A stretch of DNA of 64,000 bases from Muscardinus avellanarius (lineage: Eukaryota > Chordata > Mammalia > Rodentia > Gliridae). Shown here one piece after another: positions 33,590-44,205 of the stretch. Numbering within the stretch: the first letter of the stretch is position 1; each line of letters opens with the position of its first letter. Location: positions 31,061,173 to 31,125,172 of the forward strand of contig OY726560.1 of the NCBI GenBank assembly GCA_963383645.1. Direction: 5' to 3'. Made by a program: the position numbers and the translations under genes. Below the pieces are notes generated by a model. It had not been told where the DNA came from and made no database searches. It worked only from the letters and a program-made list of their open reading frames with translations.

Positions 33590-34330
33590 TTAGGGGCCGC
33601 GTCTCCTTAGCTGCCCCCAGACCCGCTGCGATCACGGGAAGAACCTTCCCCGAGCGAGGCTGTCCTAAAGGCACCTTGAGTCGACACTGCAGTTGTCAGG
33701 ACTTTGCATCTCCAGCGGGGGGACTGGGTGCTCCCGGCTGGGGCGAGGGAGGGCCGCGGAGAGCCGGCCCAGGCCCGCAGGCTCCGCGCGGCTGCACCAG
33801 CGCTGCGCTCCCGCCTCCCCCGCCGGCTCCCTGCACTGACGCCAGCCCCGGAGCCTCCGCACTGCGCCACCCGCGCCCCAAGCGGCTTCGGGAGCAGCCT
33901 GCACAGCAGTCTGCTGGGGCCCGGCCACAGGGACCAGGCCTTCGGGTCGCGATCGGGGAGCAGGACCCTGGCACCCCCGGCGCCTGGCCCTCGCCGCGCG
34001 CGCGTCTCCGCGCCCCACCTACCGGTGCCGGCCCTGCGCTCTCCCGCCCGGCTCTCCACTCGGGCCGCAGCCTTCGCCTCTGCCCCGCCGGCCGCAGAAG
34101 CCGAGGGGCCGCGGGACCCAAGCACACCGGCCGCCGAGGCACCACGTGTCCGAACCGGGCTGGCACGGGTGGAGCGGGCCGGTCCCCGCTCCCTGAGCCC
34201 GAGCGCAAAGCTGCGGCGACGCGGGGACCGGCGCACCGAGGCGCCTGCTCCAGGACGGCGCGATGGATCCCGTCCCGGACAGAGAGGGTAAGATGAGGGC
34301 GTCCCTGAGGGCGCTGGTGGCAGTGCCCGC
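33590..34330 (+). promoter_or_regulatory. CpG-island promoter region
   Basis: The base composition changes sharply here from AT-rich to very GC-rich, with dense CpG dinucleotides (runs such as CGCGCGCGTCTCCGCGCC near 33,993) and no interspersed repeat inside. Nothing else in the window resembles this. CpG islands of this size usually mark the TATA-less promoter and first exon of a broadly or developmentally expressed gene. I see no clear TATA box; GC-box-like CCGCCC/GGGGCG patches are present. The direction is inferred from the ATG and splice donor at 34263-34293 and from a donor at 33571, all on the + strand. Long open frames cross the island on both strands, but they follow from the GC content (few stop codons) and are not evidence of coding. 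Confidence 0.85.
34263..34287 (+). CDS. candidate first coding exon (MDPVPDRE...), partial gene
   Basis: An ATG near the 3' edge of the CpG island has G at -3 and G at +4, a good Kozak context. Eight codons follow (M D P V P D R E plus one base) and then a splice donor AGG|GTAAGA at 34288. This matches a first coding exon whose 5' UTR lies in the island and whose frame would resume in a distant exon in phase 1. Reading through the donor stays open to 34709, but that downstream sequence looks intronic. I do not recognise the N-terminus and do not name the gene. It could also be a non-coding first exon with a chance ATG. No downstream partner exon was recognised before the end of the window, so any first intron would be at least 29 kb. 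Confidence 0.4.
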
Positions 34331-35644
34331 GGGCACAGGAGGGCAACTGAAGCCTCTGGTCCAATGGGGACCCGAGATGGGATGCTCTGACCCCGGAACT
34401 GCCCCTTCCACTGCAGGAGTCGTCCAGGGTGCCCAGAGACCAACAGAGCGAGGTCCTGATAAATGGGACTTCGGGGAGTCTCAGCAGAGCAAGCTCAGGG
34501 GACAGTGGCCCCGTTTGATTGGTTACAAGGTGATCAGACTGGAGTCCTCTGCAATAGGCAAGGTTGAGCAGCCTTGCATACTGGCCCTGGGTTTGGGTTC
34601 TCCAAGTACTGATTGTCCTCAGGAGTGGGGCTTGGAAATGGTGCTTTTGGAAAGTAAAGGTGTAGCGACGAATCAATGGTCTCCAAAAAGCCTCAGTAGA
34701 TCTTTCTAAAGTCATGGTCCAGAGTCCCCCAATGATACTTTTCAGGCTTCTGCCTCCTTTTCATGAAGATTGTTGGAGGTGAGAAAGGAGAAGTCATTTT
34801 TCATCAATGTTATTGAAGGGTTCCATTGATAAGCTCAGACGGGTAATATAACACCCTCATGATGGGTGATATCAACAGGCTTACATTTAAAGAGAAGGGG
34901 AGTGTCGACACAGAGAGATCTAAAGCTTAAACTGGAGTGTGGGAGAGAGTCCCAAGGCTGTCACTGGAAGGGTCACTTGGCGGAAACTGCTTTCCTGCTG
35001 TTTTTCTCTTCTCCAGTGTGCTACAAGTAGTGCTATCAAGGCAAGCAGGACTCCACTGCTGAGTTCCTCAGGATCCTCTGGCCCTGGCCCTGGACCCTGG
35101 GTGACTCCAGCCCTGAATCTCCCTTCTCAGTAAAGGACCAACTTTGAACCCCGCAGTTCATAATCTTCAACTTAAAGTTTCTGCTGTTGCGTTTCCAGCT
35201 CAGATACTTGGCCAATCACATTTGGGGGATATTTGCTTCTTCCTCGCATATGCTCGGGGGCAGAAGGATTCAGGTGTTCTCTCTGCCAAGTTTTCTCCAC
35301 AAGCATATTTGGGAGAGTAGTACACTTGTCACATCCCTTGAGAGAAGAGTCCATGTGACTTGTTGCATGCTTCAGATTTTAGAGCAGAGATTTATTATTA
35401 TAATGCAAGTTTGGGTACTTAATTTGTTTTCTAATGATGCTATTTTAATGAAAATACCTATGAAGCACATTTTAATCCATGATGCTCTCTGCATTGTTAA
35501 GTCATACTTTCTTAATTATAGTTAGACTTAACAGTCTTTAAGGGTAATATCACAATAGAAACTAAAGAATCAGATGTGTTCTTAAATGATGGCATCCTTT
35601 TAAAAAATGGACCTCAAACTTCATTTTTATGGATGATGTGTTTT
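34331..35644. other. repeat-free sequence downstream of the CpG island
   Basis: If the 34,288 donor is real, this is the start of intron 1. GC content falls back to the background by about 35,100. Such flanks often hold promoter-proximal regulatory DNA, but no motif stands out. Confidence 0.4.
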
Positions 35645-36125
35645 TCAGATCTGTCACTGTAACAAAATACCTGAGAAAAACAAACTTAAAGGAGAAAAGG
35701 TTGATTTTGGCTCCCAATTTCAAAGGTTTCAGTCCATGGTCAGTTGGCTCAGTTGTTTGGGGGCCTTTAGGATGGCAGAACAAAATGATAAGTTTGTGGT
35801 AAAGCAAATCTGTTCAGCTCCTGGTGGCTAGAAAGCAGAGGTCTCTAGAGTTTGGGAGAGAGACACTAGGAACAAGATGTAGTCTTCAGGGGCACGCTTC
35901 CCCAAAGACCCCCTTCCTCTAACTGGGCTCCACATCCTAAGTTCCCACTACCCTTCAATAGTCCATTAAGTTAGGAATCCATCCATGAACAAGTCCATTG
36001 ATGAGATTAAAGCCCTCAGGAGCCAATGCCCTTCTAAAGGTCCCACCTCTGAAAAACTGCTGCTGTGGCAACAAAACCTTCAACATTTGAACGGTGGGGT
36101 AGACATTTCTGATCCAAATTAAATA
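35645..36125 (-). mobile_element. MaLR-like solo LTR (minus)
   Basis: The reverse complement runs 'atttggatcagaaatg', 'aaggttttgttgccac', 'gaggtgggacctttagaagggc', 'gaccatggactgaaaccttt', 'gggagccaaaatcaacc', 'cttttctcctttaag' and 'caggtattttgttacagtgac'. It shares the order and phrases of the 11,058-11,695 element in the opposite orientation. No coding frame. Confidence 0.55.
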
Positions 36126-36329
36126 GATGAGCTTCTAAAGCTGGCAGAGTGAATTTTCCAAGGGTGTGAATAATTAGGCAGGGGCAAATTTAGAGCCAGA
36201 TACCTTCTAATGCACAGGATCCTAGGGTTGTTTTTCATATTTTAGTAACTGTATATAGTAGATAATTACAATGGAGTTATTTTACAAACCAGTGATCGGC
36301 AGGCTTACAGATGGGGTGAGAGGAAAACG

Positions 36330-36440
36330 AATAGAAAGAAGTGTCATGATAGAGATCTTTGGCATGGCTGTGTCTTGATGATGGTGGTAGTTGCACCGTC
36401 TACATGTGGTGGAATGGTCACAGCTATAAATGCATTTCAC
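36330..36440 (+). mobile_element. possible L1 3'-terminal remnant
   Basis: The 'gatgatggtggtagttgcac...' phrase resembles the 'gtgatggttgcacaac' stretch near the 3' end of old L1 families. Too short and decayed for certainty. Confidence 0.25.
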
Positions 36441-36573
36441 CAATTCCAATTTTCTGGCTCTGAGATTCTACTGTAGTTATGTAAGAAGTACTCTTGGGGA
36501 AAACTGAGTAAAGGGTACCTGGGACCTCACTGTGCCATATTGCTGCCTCATCCTATGAATCTAATTATTTTTA

Positions 36574-36796
36574 TTTTTTTAAATTATTTATTTATTTATT
36601 TATTTATTTTGGTGGTACTGGGGTTCCTGGAAGCCCTTCTATCTCTGGGCTACACTCCCAGACCTATTTTTACATTTTTATTTGGAAACAGGGTCTCCTA
36701 AGCCAGCGCGCGCGGCTGGCTTCGAACCTGCGCGATCCTCCTGTCTCTGCCTCCCAAGCACGGGGATTACAAGCGTGCGCCACCACGCCCGGCCGG
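36574..36796 (-). repeat. B1-ID SINE (type II), young-looking
   Basis: Antisense, with (TTTA)n tail, 'tggggttcctggaagccc' to 'gtgcgccaccacgcccggcc'. Perfect 15-base target duplication ATCTAATTATTTTTA at 36559-36573 and 36797-36811, and well-kept CpGs. Confidence 0.96.
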
Positions 36797-36950
36797 ATCT
36801 AATTATTTTTAAAAAAAACTTTTCTTAAGTTCATTCATTTTATAATTACATCAAATTTTAACATTGGCTATTTTTGTAAATCTGAATATACACGAAATAT
36901 TTTACCACATATGCTATTTTAAGTATTTAATACATACTTAAAAACCTGTG

Positions 36951-37166
36951 GCTGGGCATGGTGGTGCATGCTTGTAATTCCAGTACTTGGAAGGCTGAGA
37001 AAGGAGGATCAAGGTTTGTAGGTAGCCTCAGCTACTTAATAAGGCCTCCTGCAACTTAGTAAGACACTATTTCAAAATAAAGAATAAGAAATAAGGCTGA
37101 GGATATAGCTCAGAGGTAGAATACCCACAGGTTCAACCCCCAGTACCACCAAAAAAAAAAAAAAAA
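36951..37166 (+). repeat. B1-ID SINE (type I)
   Basis: 'ggctgggcatggtggtgcatgc' to 'gttcaacccccagtaccacc' plus A tail. Confidence 0.94.
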
Positions 37167-37334
37167 CTGTGATATGAAATCCTACCTATATGCCTCTTTA
37201 TTGGTATTCTAAAAGACTAAGGATATTTTTTAAGGCGTTATTACTCATGCTAGGATATCAGTATACCCTAAAGACACTCAAAAGTATCTTAGCAATAAAA
37301 ATTCATTTTGATTTGTTTATATTTAAAATTTAGT

Positions 37335-37535
37335 TCCAGGCATGGTGGCATACACTTTTAATCCTACTTGGGAGGCTGAGATAAGAGGATCACAGGTTCA
37401 AGGACAGCCTTAGCAAGTAGTGAGACCCTCATCAAACTAGTGAGACCCTATTTCAAATAAAAAATTAAAAAATAGGACTGTGGATGTCACTTGTTAGTAA
37501 AATGACCCTGGGCTCAATTTCTAGTACCATAAATA
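37335..37535 (+). repeat. B1-ID SINE (type I)
   Basis: 'ttccaggcatggtggcatacac' to 'ctcaatttctagtaccat'. Diverged. Confidence 0.9.
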
Positions 37536-37569
37536 CAAAAAAATAAATAAAAATAAAAATTGGAGGGAA

Positions 37570-37768
37570 AACTGAGCATGGTGCATGCCTGTGATCCCAG
37601 TACTTGGGAGGCTGAGACAGGAGAAGAGCATATTTAAAGCCAGTCTCAGAAACTTAAAGAATCTCTGAGCAATTTAGGGAGATCTGCTTCCAAATACAAA
37701 ATAAAATAGGGCTGGGAGCAGAGCTCAGGGATAGAGTGCCTGTGGGTTCAGTCTCAGCACCCAAAAAG
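37570..37768 (+). repeat. B1-ID SINE (type I)
   Basis: 'aactgagcatggtgcatgcc' to 'gttcagtctcagcaccc'. Diverged. Confidence 0.88.
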
Positions 37769-38059
37769 ATTGGGATGAAAAAGAGAAGTATCTCCTATAA
37801 ATAGTTACTGTACTAAATTAACAGCTCATTGCTTTACTTTTTTCCTGCAGAAAAATCCTGAGCTCTTGGGTCTACACTTGCTCTTTCTTCTACTTCTTAG
37901 TAGGCTGTTTTCTGTGCTTCAGGTGACCCAACCCAGAGCTATTACTCAGCAAAAGTGCTAGGAGGGTTAGGCTTTCGATAGAAAAAAATGAAGACTTCTC
38001 TCTTTGAGAGAAATCAAGATTGTAATTAATTGATATTTTAAATCAATTAAAATATCTGC

Positions 38060-38255
38060 ACCGGGCATGGTGGCGCAGGCTTGTAATCCCCGCGCTTGGG
38101 AGGCGGAGACAGGAGGATCGCGCAGGTTCGAAGCCAGCTTCGCTGGTTTAAGAGACCCTGTTTCCAAATAAAAAGTATAAAATAGGTCTGGGAGTACAGC
38201 CCGGAGATAGAAGGGTTTCCAGAAACCCCAGTACTACCAAAGAAAAATAAATAAA
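38060..38255 (+). repeat. B1-ID SINE (type II)
   Basis: 'accgggcatggtggcgcaggc' to 'tttccagaaaccccagtactacc'. Target duplication AAAATATCTG on both sides. Confidence 0.95.
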
Positions 38256-39208
38256 ATAAAATATCTGAAAAGTCTCTTGTAGATTTTTAGAGCTATCATC
38301 TCCAACATTAAGATGTTTCTTCTTTGAATTTTGGCACCCAGTGGCAGAAGCTCCAGAATTCCCAAAGGTGACAGGAAACTAATTCTGCTGTGGTCCTATA
38401 GATTAAGGTCCAACAGATGCTGGCAAAATAAAGGTCTCTGTATACACACCTCTGACCAAAAAAAGCATCTTTCTGTACTTGAGAAGGCAAGATTTCCAGG
38501 ACTTTGGTTTGAGTAGTACACTTCACAACGTTTACTATCTCTGATTATGAACTATAGTACTGTTTCGTTAAATTATTTTAATTGACACACAATTTTTTCA
38601 CTAAGCCTTAATCTAAAAAAATATTCATGAGATGCCAGGTTTTATGTGTTATTTATAACTACTGTAATGTGTGAAAATAAATATGTAACTTTCAAAGAGA
38701 CTTATCCAAGGATCACTGAAAAATACCTGTGTGCCACCAGCCTCATACCCAGCAGGCTGGAAGGTGCTATACAGACAAGAGGCTTGGGAAATGTTCTAGG
38801 GAGAGACAAAAGAAGAGAGCCTAGTTATGCAGAAAAATTAAAGAAGATATTAATATGAAATCAAAAAGTTGGTTCCAGATTGTTTTTCATTTGTGGTCTT
38901 GAGAAATGCCAATTGTGGTTTGACCGAGTACTTTAGTGTCAAGTCAGCCCATTCCATCATTGAAAAGCTCCAACTATTTTTCTATGGGGATTAGATCTAA
39001 ACCCACCTAATTATGGTATCTCTAATATCACCTAACCATAACCTCTCAGTAATGACATCACGTGAAACAGTGGCAAAGCCTCAGTGAAGTATATATGCCA
39101 CGTGTCCCAAGCTGGCAGCCTGTGGGCCAGATTCAGTCTACAGATGTATTTTATTGTAAAGGAAATGTTTATTAATATAAGTTTGGATTTCTTTTTAAAT
39201 CAAGAGAA
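38256..39208. other. unique DNA, no feature seen
   Basis: Short frames in both directions around 38,310-38,530; none supported. Confidence 0.45.
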
Positions 39209-39418
39209 TGTCTGGTGTTATTATGCATGCTTATAATCCCTGTACTTGGGAGGCTGAGACAGGAGGATTGCAGATTGGCAGCCAGTCACTCTACTTTTGA
39301 GGCCCTCTGCAACTTAGCAAAACCCTGTTTCAAAATCAAGAACAAAAAACAGGGCTGGGGATGTAGCTCAGAGGTAGAATGCCCCTGGGATTCAATCCCC
39401 AGTACTGTAATAACAATA

Positions 39419-39451
<33 letters not shown>
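39209..39451 (+). repeat. B1-ID SINE (type I) with (ATA)n tail
   Basis: 'tctggtgttattatgcatgc' to 'ttcaatccccagtactg'; the tail has become (AAT)n. Confidence 0.9.
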
Positions 39452-39452
<1 letters not shown>

Positions 39453-39453
<1 letters not shown>

Positions 39454-39682
39454 GCTGGGCATAGTGGCGCATGCTTGTAATCCCAGCATTTGGGAGGCTG
39501 AGACAGGAGGATCGCGGTTCATGGCCAGCCTCAGCTACTTAGTGAGGCCCTTTGCAACTCAGTGAGACCCTGCTTCAAAATAAATAATAAAAAATAGGGT
39601 TGGGGGTGTAACTCGGAGGTCAAATGCCCCTGGTTTCTATCCCCAGTACTGCAAATAATAATAATAATAACAATAATAAAGA
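39453..39682 (+). repeat. B1-ID SINE (type I) in the tail of the previous one
   Basis: 'agctgggcatagtggcgcatgc' to 'ttctatccccagtactgc' plus an (ATA)n tail. Head-to-tail with the preceding copy. Confidence 0.94.
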
Positions 39683-40269
39683 TAATCCACATAAAAATTC
39701 CAAATTTCTGACTTCCCAAAGAAAATGAAATCAGTTGACACTGGGCAGTTGTGGCTCAGGCGCATGCTCTTCCACCAACAGCGTCCACATCCACTGACAT
39801 TCTGTTCCACTGTGCGCTGACAACCTAACTTATCTGTGTTACTTGTCTAAGTATCTCAAGTTTGTGTCCTCTGTCCTAACTTTCTTGGATCCACTAGTCC
39901 TAATTCTATCTGTAAATTAAATAATTAATTAGCTAATTAATTTTAGGAAAAAGGTAGGCTTGGCCTGAGTTATTCTTTTGAATCCACCTTGGTCTCTAAG
40001 CATCACCTTTTTTCTTATGGAAGTACTCAGAAACCCTTTTTACTAATTTGTGCCCAAATAATTCCCTTTATTCTCAGAAAACAGCATTTTAGAGACTTCC
40101 TTCTCTCTAGTTTTTGAAAGCCAGAACTAAATACATTACTTTTCATGCTTTTATTGGTGCATTGTCGTCTCACGTCATAATGTAAATCATGTTGACAGTG
40201 ACATACAGGCACAAAGTACTCAGTGAACCCCCCACGTCCCCGTTTCCCTCCCTCCCAATACCAAGTACC
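39683..40269. other. unique DNA with a palindrome
   Basis: Only the AT-rich palindrome at 39,923 stands out. Confidence 0.45.
39923..39942. other. 20-base perfect palindrome
   Basis: AATTAATTAGCTAATTAATT is its own reverse complement and contains TAATTA homeodomain-type cores; AT-rich surroundings make chance possible. Confidence 0.85.
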
Positions 40270-40435
40270 CAGATCGACAATGTTATGGAAACACACACAA
40301 GGGAATTCTACCCAGCAATAAAGAAGAACAAAATTACATCATTTGTGAGAAGATGGAAGGACCTGAAGAATATTATGTTAAGTGAGATGAGCCAATCACA
40401 TAAAGCGAAGGGTCATATGTTTTCTCTAAATACAT
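40270..40435 (+). mobile_element. LINE-1 3'-end fragment
   Basis: Short piece with recognisable L1 3' themes: 'gggaattctacccagcaataaagaagaac', 'gaagatggaaggacctgaag', 'attatgttaagtgagatgagcc'. Truncated at both ends; no frame. Confidence 0.55.
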
Positions 40436-41570
40436 TATTTCTAGACTGGCATTTTCACAGCCTCTTTTCCTCATCTCCAGGATTCTTCAAACACTTTCCT
40501 AGTGTTGTCATGATTATGTTTGTAAAAGATGACCTTGTGAAGCCTAAGACATAATTGTCTGTCAAATGGACTAAATGGCTTGAGAGAAGTGAGTAGCGCT
40601 GCATGACCTGAGCTATATTCTCCTTTGCCAGGTTTCATTATGTCTTTCTCAGCTGAAGATCAGTTTGACTTGATAGAGGGGAAAAAAGTAGCTAAGGAGT
40701 TCTGTGCTCTCTTAATCATCTTTCATTATTAAATGAATGCAACAAATGTTGGACTTATACTTTTCTTTCTCTTCTTCCTCCAAACAATTACAGTGCATGT
40801 TTTCCTGATTCTCAATATTTTTGCAAGATATGGTTTAAAAGTGAGATTCTAATCTTCTTTATGATCAGAAATCTCTCTTCCTCTGTAAGAAAGTCTTACT
40901 GTATCAAATGTTTCTGTGAACAAAACCTTGTAAGTTATAATTATTCACATTAATAATAATAGTAGTAATAATGTTTATTATAATATTTAACTCAAATTTT
41001 AAATTAATTAATATTTCATATCATAAACAGTGGTGATATGAAATATAAAATATAAAATAAGAACATCCTGAATGGTTTCCAAAGTTGAATATGAAAGTTG
41101 AATAGAGAAAAGGAAAGAAATAAGAAGTTACTTATTCCTCTGAAAATCTGGAATAAAATATGAATTGACTCTCAGAAAAGCGCATATTTCTTACTCCCTG
41201 AAGAAAACGACGGACTTTGATGACCCAACCAAAGACAGTTTCCTGCATTAAAACCATAAAAATCAATTTAGGTTGAACTTACTAACAGTGAGCATTTCTT
41301 TCCCAAGGGCAGAGCTGACATCTTTTGTAATATAAATGAAGAATGGGGTGGAAGGTGATATTACCCAGCCTTCTCCCTTTTCTCTTGGTTTAACTTGTGC
41401 CCAGAGAAGCTCAATTCATAATTTCATCAATTTCACACCATTAATACACATTAAATTAACTTTAAAAGGTATGGAATAATAGTCTGAGTGAGCAGGCACC
41501 ATTAAACCTAATGACACTTAAATGCATTTATATAGCGGTGATGCATGCCTTTGAAAAGGCCATTATGTAT
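40436..41570. other. unique AT-rich DNA, no feature seen
   Basis: No repeat or exon recognised. Confidence 0.45.
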
Positions 41571-41824
41571 TTCCCTATGTTACAAAAGGTGGAAGGAGTA
41601 AACTGTATATTATCTAGCAGTATATTCTTTAATAGATACTTGATTTTTTAAATGTATTAAGATGGAAGATGGCTACTTTAAAGTTATTCCATAATCTTTC
41701 CCTATGTTACAAAAGGTGGAAAGAGTAAACTGTATATTATCTAGTAGTATATTCTTTAATAGATACTTGATTTTTTAAATGTATTAAGATGGAAGATGGC
41801 TACTTTAAAGTTACTCCATAATCT
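41571..41824. repeat. 127-base tandem duplication, two copies
   Basis: Two adjacent units, each beginning TTCCCTATGTTACAAAAGG, at 41571 and 41698. They differ at only a few positions (GGAAGG/GGAAAG, AGCAG/AGTAG, TTATTCC/TTACTCC). No known repeat family matches the unit. Confidence 0.95.
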
Positions 41825-42004
41825 TAGCCTAAGGGAAATAGGAACACTTCCTGTAGCTTCCTGGAGTAAGGCTGAGTCCTTTGTCCATGGTGCTGAATCT
41901 GGGCTCTTCCTCAGTGGCCCCACTACAAGACTAGGTGCAGAAACATATAAGATGCTATTTTTAAAGTCTTTTACCTATTCCCCTTAATTTAATTCTCACT
42001 GCAA

Positions 42005-42130
42005 CCATTGTCATTCCTTCTTTTCAAATGAGGAAAGTTAAATAGTTGAGTGACTTTTAAATTACCCAGTCATTAATTAGGAATTCAGAATCAAATCCCG
42101 GAACTGTCTAATTCTGAGTTCTCAACCAAT
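42005..42130 (+). repeat. MIR SINE fragment
   Basis: 'tttcaaatgaggaaagttaaatag' followed by 'gaattcagaatcaaatccc' matches the MIR core and its 3' side in order. Confidence 0.5.
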
Positions 42131-42197
42131 CCCTGACCATTCAGTTGCCTTTGTAATATTCATGTCATCATGCAAATTCTAGCTGTCTAGAAATATT

Positions 42198-42408
42198 TCT
42201 TTTTCTGTGGTACTGGGGATGGAACCCAGGGGCATTCTACCTCCGAGCTGCACCCCCAGCCCTATTTTTTATTATTTGCTTTGAAACAGGGTCTCACTGA
42301 GTTGCAAAGAGCCTCACGAAGTAGCTGAGGCTGTCCACGAACCCAGATCCTCCAATCTCAGCCTCCCAAATGCTGGGATTACAAGAGTGCGCCACCATGC
42401 CCAGCTTA
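42198..42408 (-). repeat. B1-ID SINE (type I)
   Basis: Antisense: 'gtactggggatggaacccagg' to 'gtgcgccaccatgcccagct'. Target duplication TAGAAATATTT on both sides. Confidence 0.94.
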
Positions 42409-43405
42409 GAAATATTTTTCTTGATCAGTTTGTGAAAGATTTTTTATCTAGGCAAACTTCTTTTTGTAGCTAACAGTAAAGATATTGCCTTTCTCCTCTT
42501 TAATAGCTGGGGAAAAGGAGAAACAAAAAAAAGTCAAGAACTAAAGATGTACTTGGGTTGATATATAAGAAGTGGAGAAATAAAATGAAAGAGTAGAAAA
42601 GGGAATATGTAGTTCTTTCTTCTCTCCACCCCCAGTTGGAACATTTTGGGACACTTTGCAACAGTGATAATTATCTAACAACTAGTATGTTTTCTCCTAC
42701 TTCTTTTGTAGAGTAGTAGCCATGGCATAGGTCTAGCCAAACATTTAAGGAAGAATGTTCTAGGTAAAGGGACTCATTTTTCATTTTCCGAAAAAGAACA
42801 ATAACAAACAAGTAGACCAATTATGGGCAAGTAGATCAATTATGTTTTATACATTAAACTTACTTATGGGAATTTCATTAATAAGCCCACTAACTAGTTT
42901 TCCCACATTATCCCCAGTCTGACTGATATTTCTCGTCTTTATGTTCTCCCTCCCCAAGAATTGGGATTGCTCATATGTGCTAAGCAAGTTTGTTTTGTAT
43001 TTTTAAATTAAAACTTTCGAAGCCAGCATCTATGATTAACTGTCACTGTTAGTCATCACACTGAAGTTTGTCCAGAATGTAATTAATCATCTTAAAATCA
43101 ACTCTAAAGTAAAATACTGATCACTGTTTATTAAGGAGTACTAGTAGAAGAAATTTGGTAGGGCAGTTGTATACAGGACTTACAGTTACTGCCATTGGTA
43201 AATTTGTATTCTGCTATCCAGCTAAGGAACTTAAAAATGAAAAGTTAACTAAACCCAATAGTACTGAAAACATCTTACATACTGGCAATACATAAACACT
43301 CATTTTCACTTACTGGGAAAACGAAATACAATCTGATTTTCTTGGCTGAAATGATGATGAAGTTATGTATTAGGTAAAGTGACTAACTTTTTATGTGCTC
43401 CCTTG

Positions 43406-43407
<2 letters not shown>

Positions 43408-43455
<48 letters not shown>
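43408..43455. repeat. (AT)n microsatellite
   Basis: Pure AT dinucleotide run. Confidence 0.97.
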
Positions 43456-43458
<3 letters not shown>

Positions 43459-43727
43459 TAAATATCTACAGAAACTTCTAAATTAAATGTGCAATGGTTT
43501 GATAACTTGCTCTGAAAGATTTTTTTCCAGCATTAAACTATGTGGTCTGTTACTCAATTACCACATATAATGAAAGAATAAATGAACTTTATCAGATCTA
43601 CAGACACTGGGAGAAGGGAAATATAGCACATAAAACATTTTAAAATTCTCTTCAGTAACTTGAATTCCCTTATTACAATGAAAAGTAGCAAAACATGATT
43701 TGAAATTAAACTTCTATAATTTAAACT

Positions 43728-43888
43728 AAGGCTGAGACAGGAAGACCTTAAGCTCAAGGGCCAGCCTCAGCAACTTAATGAGACCCTGTTTCAAAATAAG
43801 AAATAAAATAGGGCTGGGGGATGTAACTCAAAGATTAAACACTCCTAGGTTTAATCCCCAATACCACTAAAATAAATAAATAAATAGT
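43728..43888 (+). repeat. B1-ID SINE (type I), 5'-truncated
   Basis: Begins inside B1 at 'aggctgagacaggaagacc' and ends 'gtttaatccccaataccac' with an (AAAT)n tail. Confidence 0.9.
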
Positions 43889-44123
43889 TAGGTATCGTCT
43901 CTTTGTTGGATTAATTTTTCATAGCATTTTTATCCCATTATGTTTTGCTGTGATCTATATTTCACTCTTTCTATGTTAACTACCAATTTGTTTCCCTTCC
44001 TAAATTAACTGTTTTTATATATCCCAATGAAAATTCTACATACCACAGAGAAGAAAATGTTGTGGGGGGAGACACATCCTGGACATTCACAAGAAATTGA
44101 GAAATTCTTTTCTCAGTGTGTGT

Positions 44124-44205
44124 AATATATATATATATATATACACATATATGGCATGTATTATACATAATACATGTGTGCCATTATAATATATGCCATA
44201 TATGT
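44124..44205. repeat. (TA)n tract with 13-base inverted repeat
   Basis: A TA run (44124-44142) precedes ACATATATGGCAT (44145-44157), whose exact reverse complement ATGCCATATATGT occurs at 44193-44205. Confidence 0.85.

Noticed and set aside
33607..34715. Long open frames on both strands across the CpG island (up to 339 codons on the minus strand)
   Set aside because: They overlap in five frames with the same biased R/A/P/G composition. GC-rich DNA has few stop codons, and no domain or conserved start is visible.
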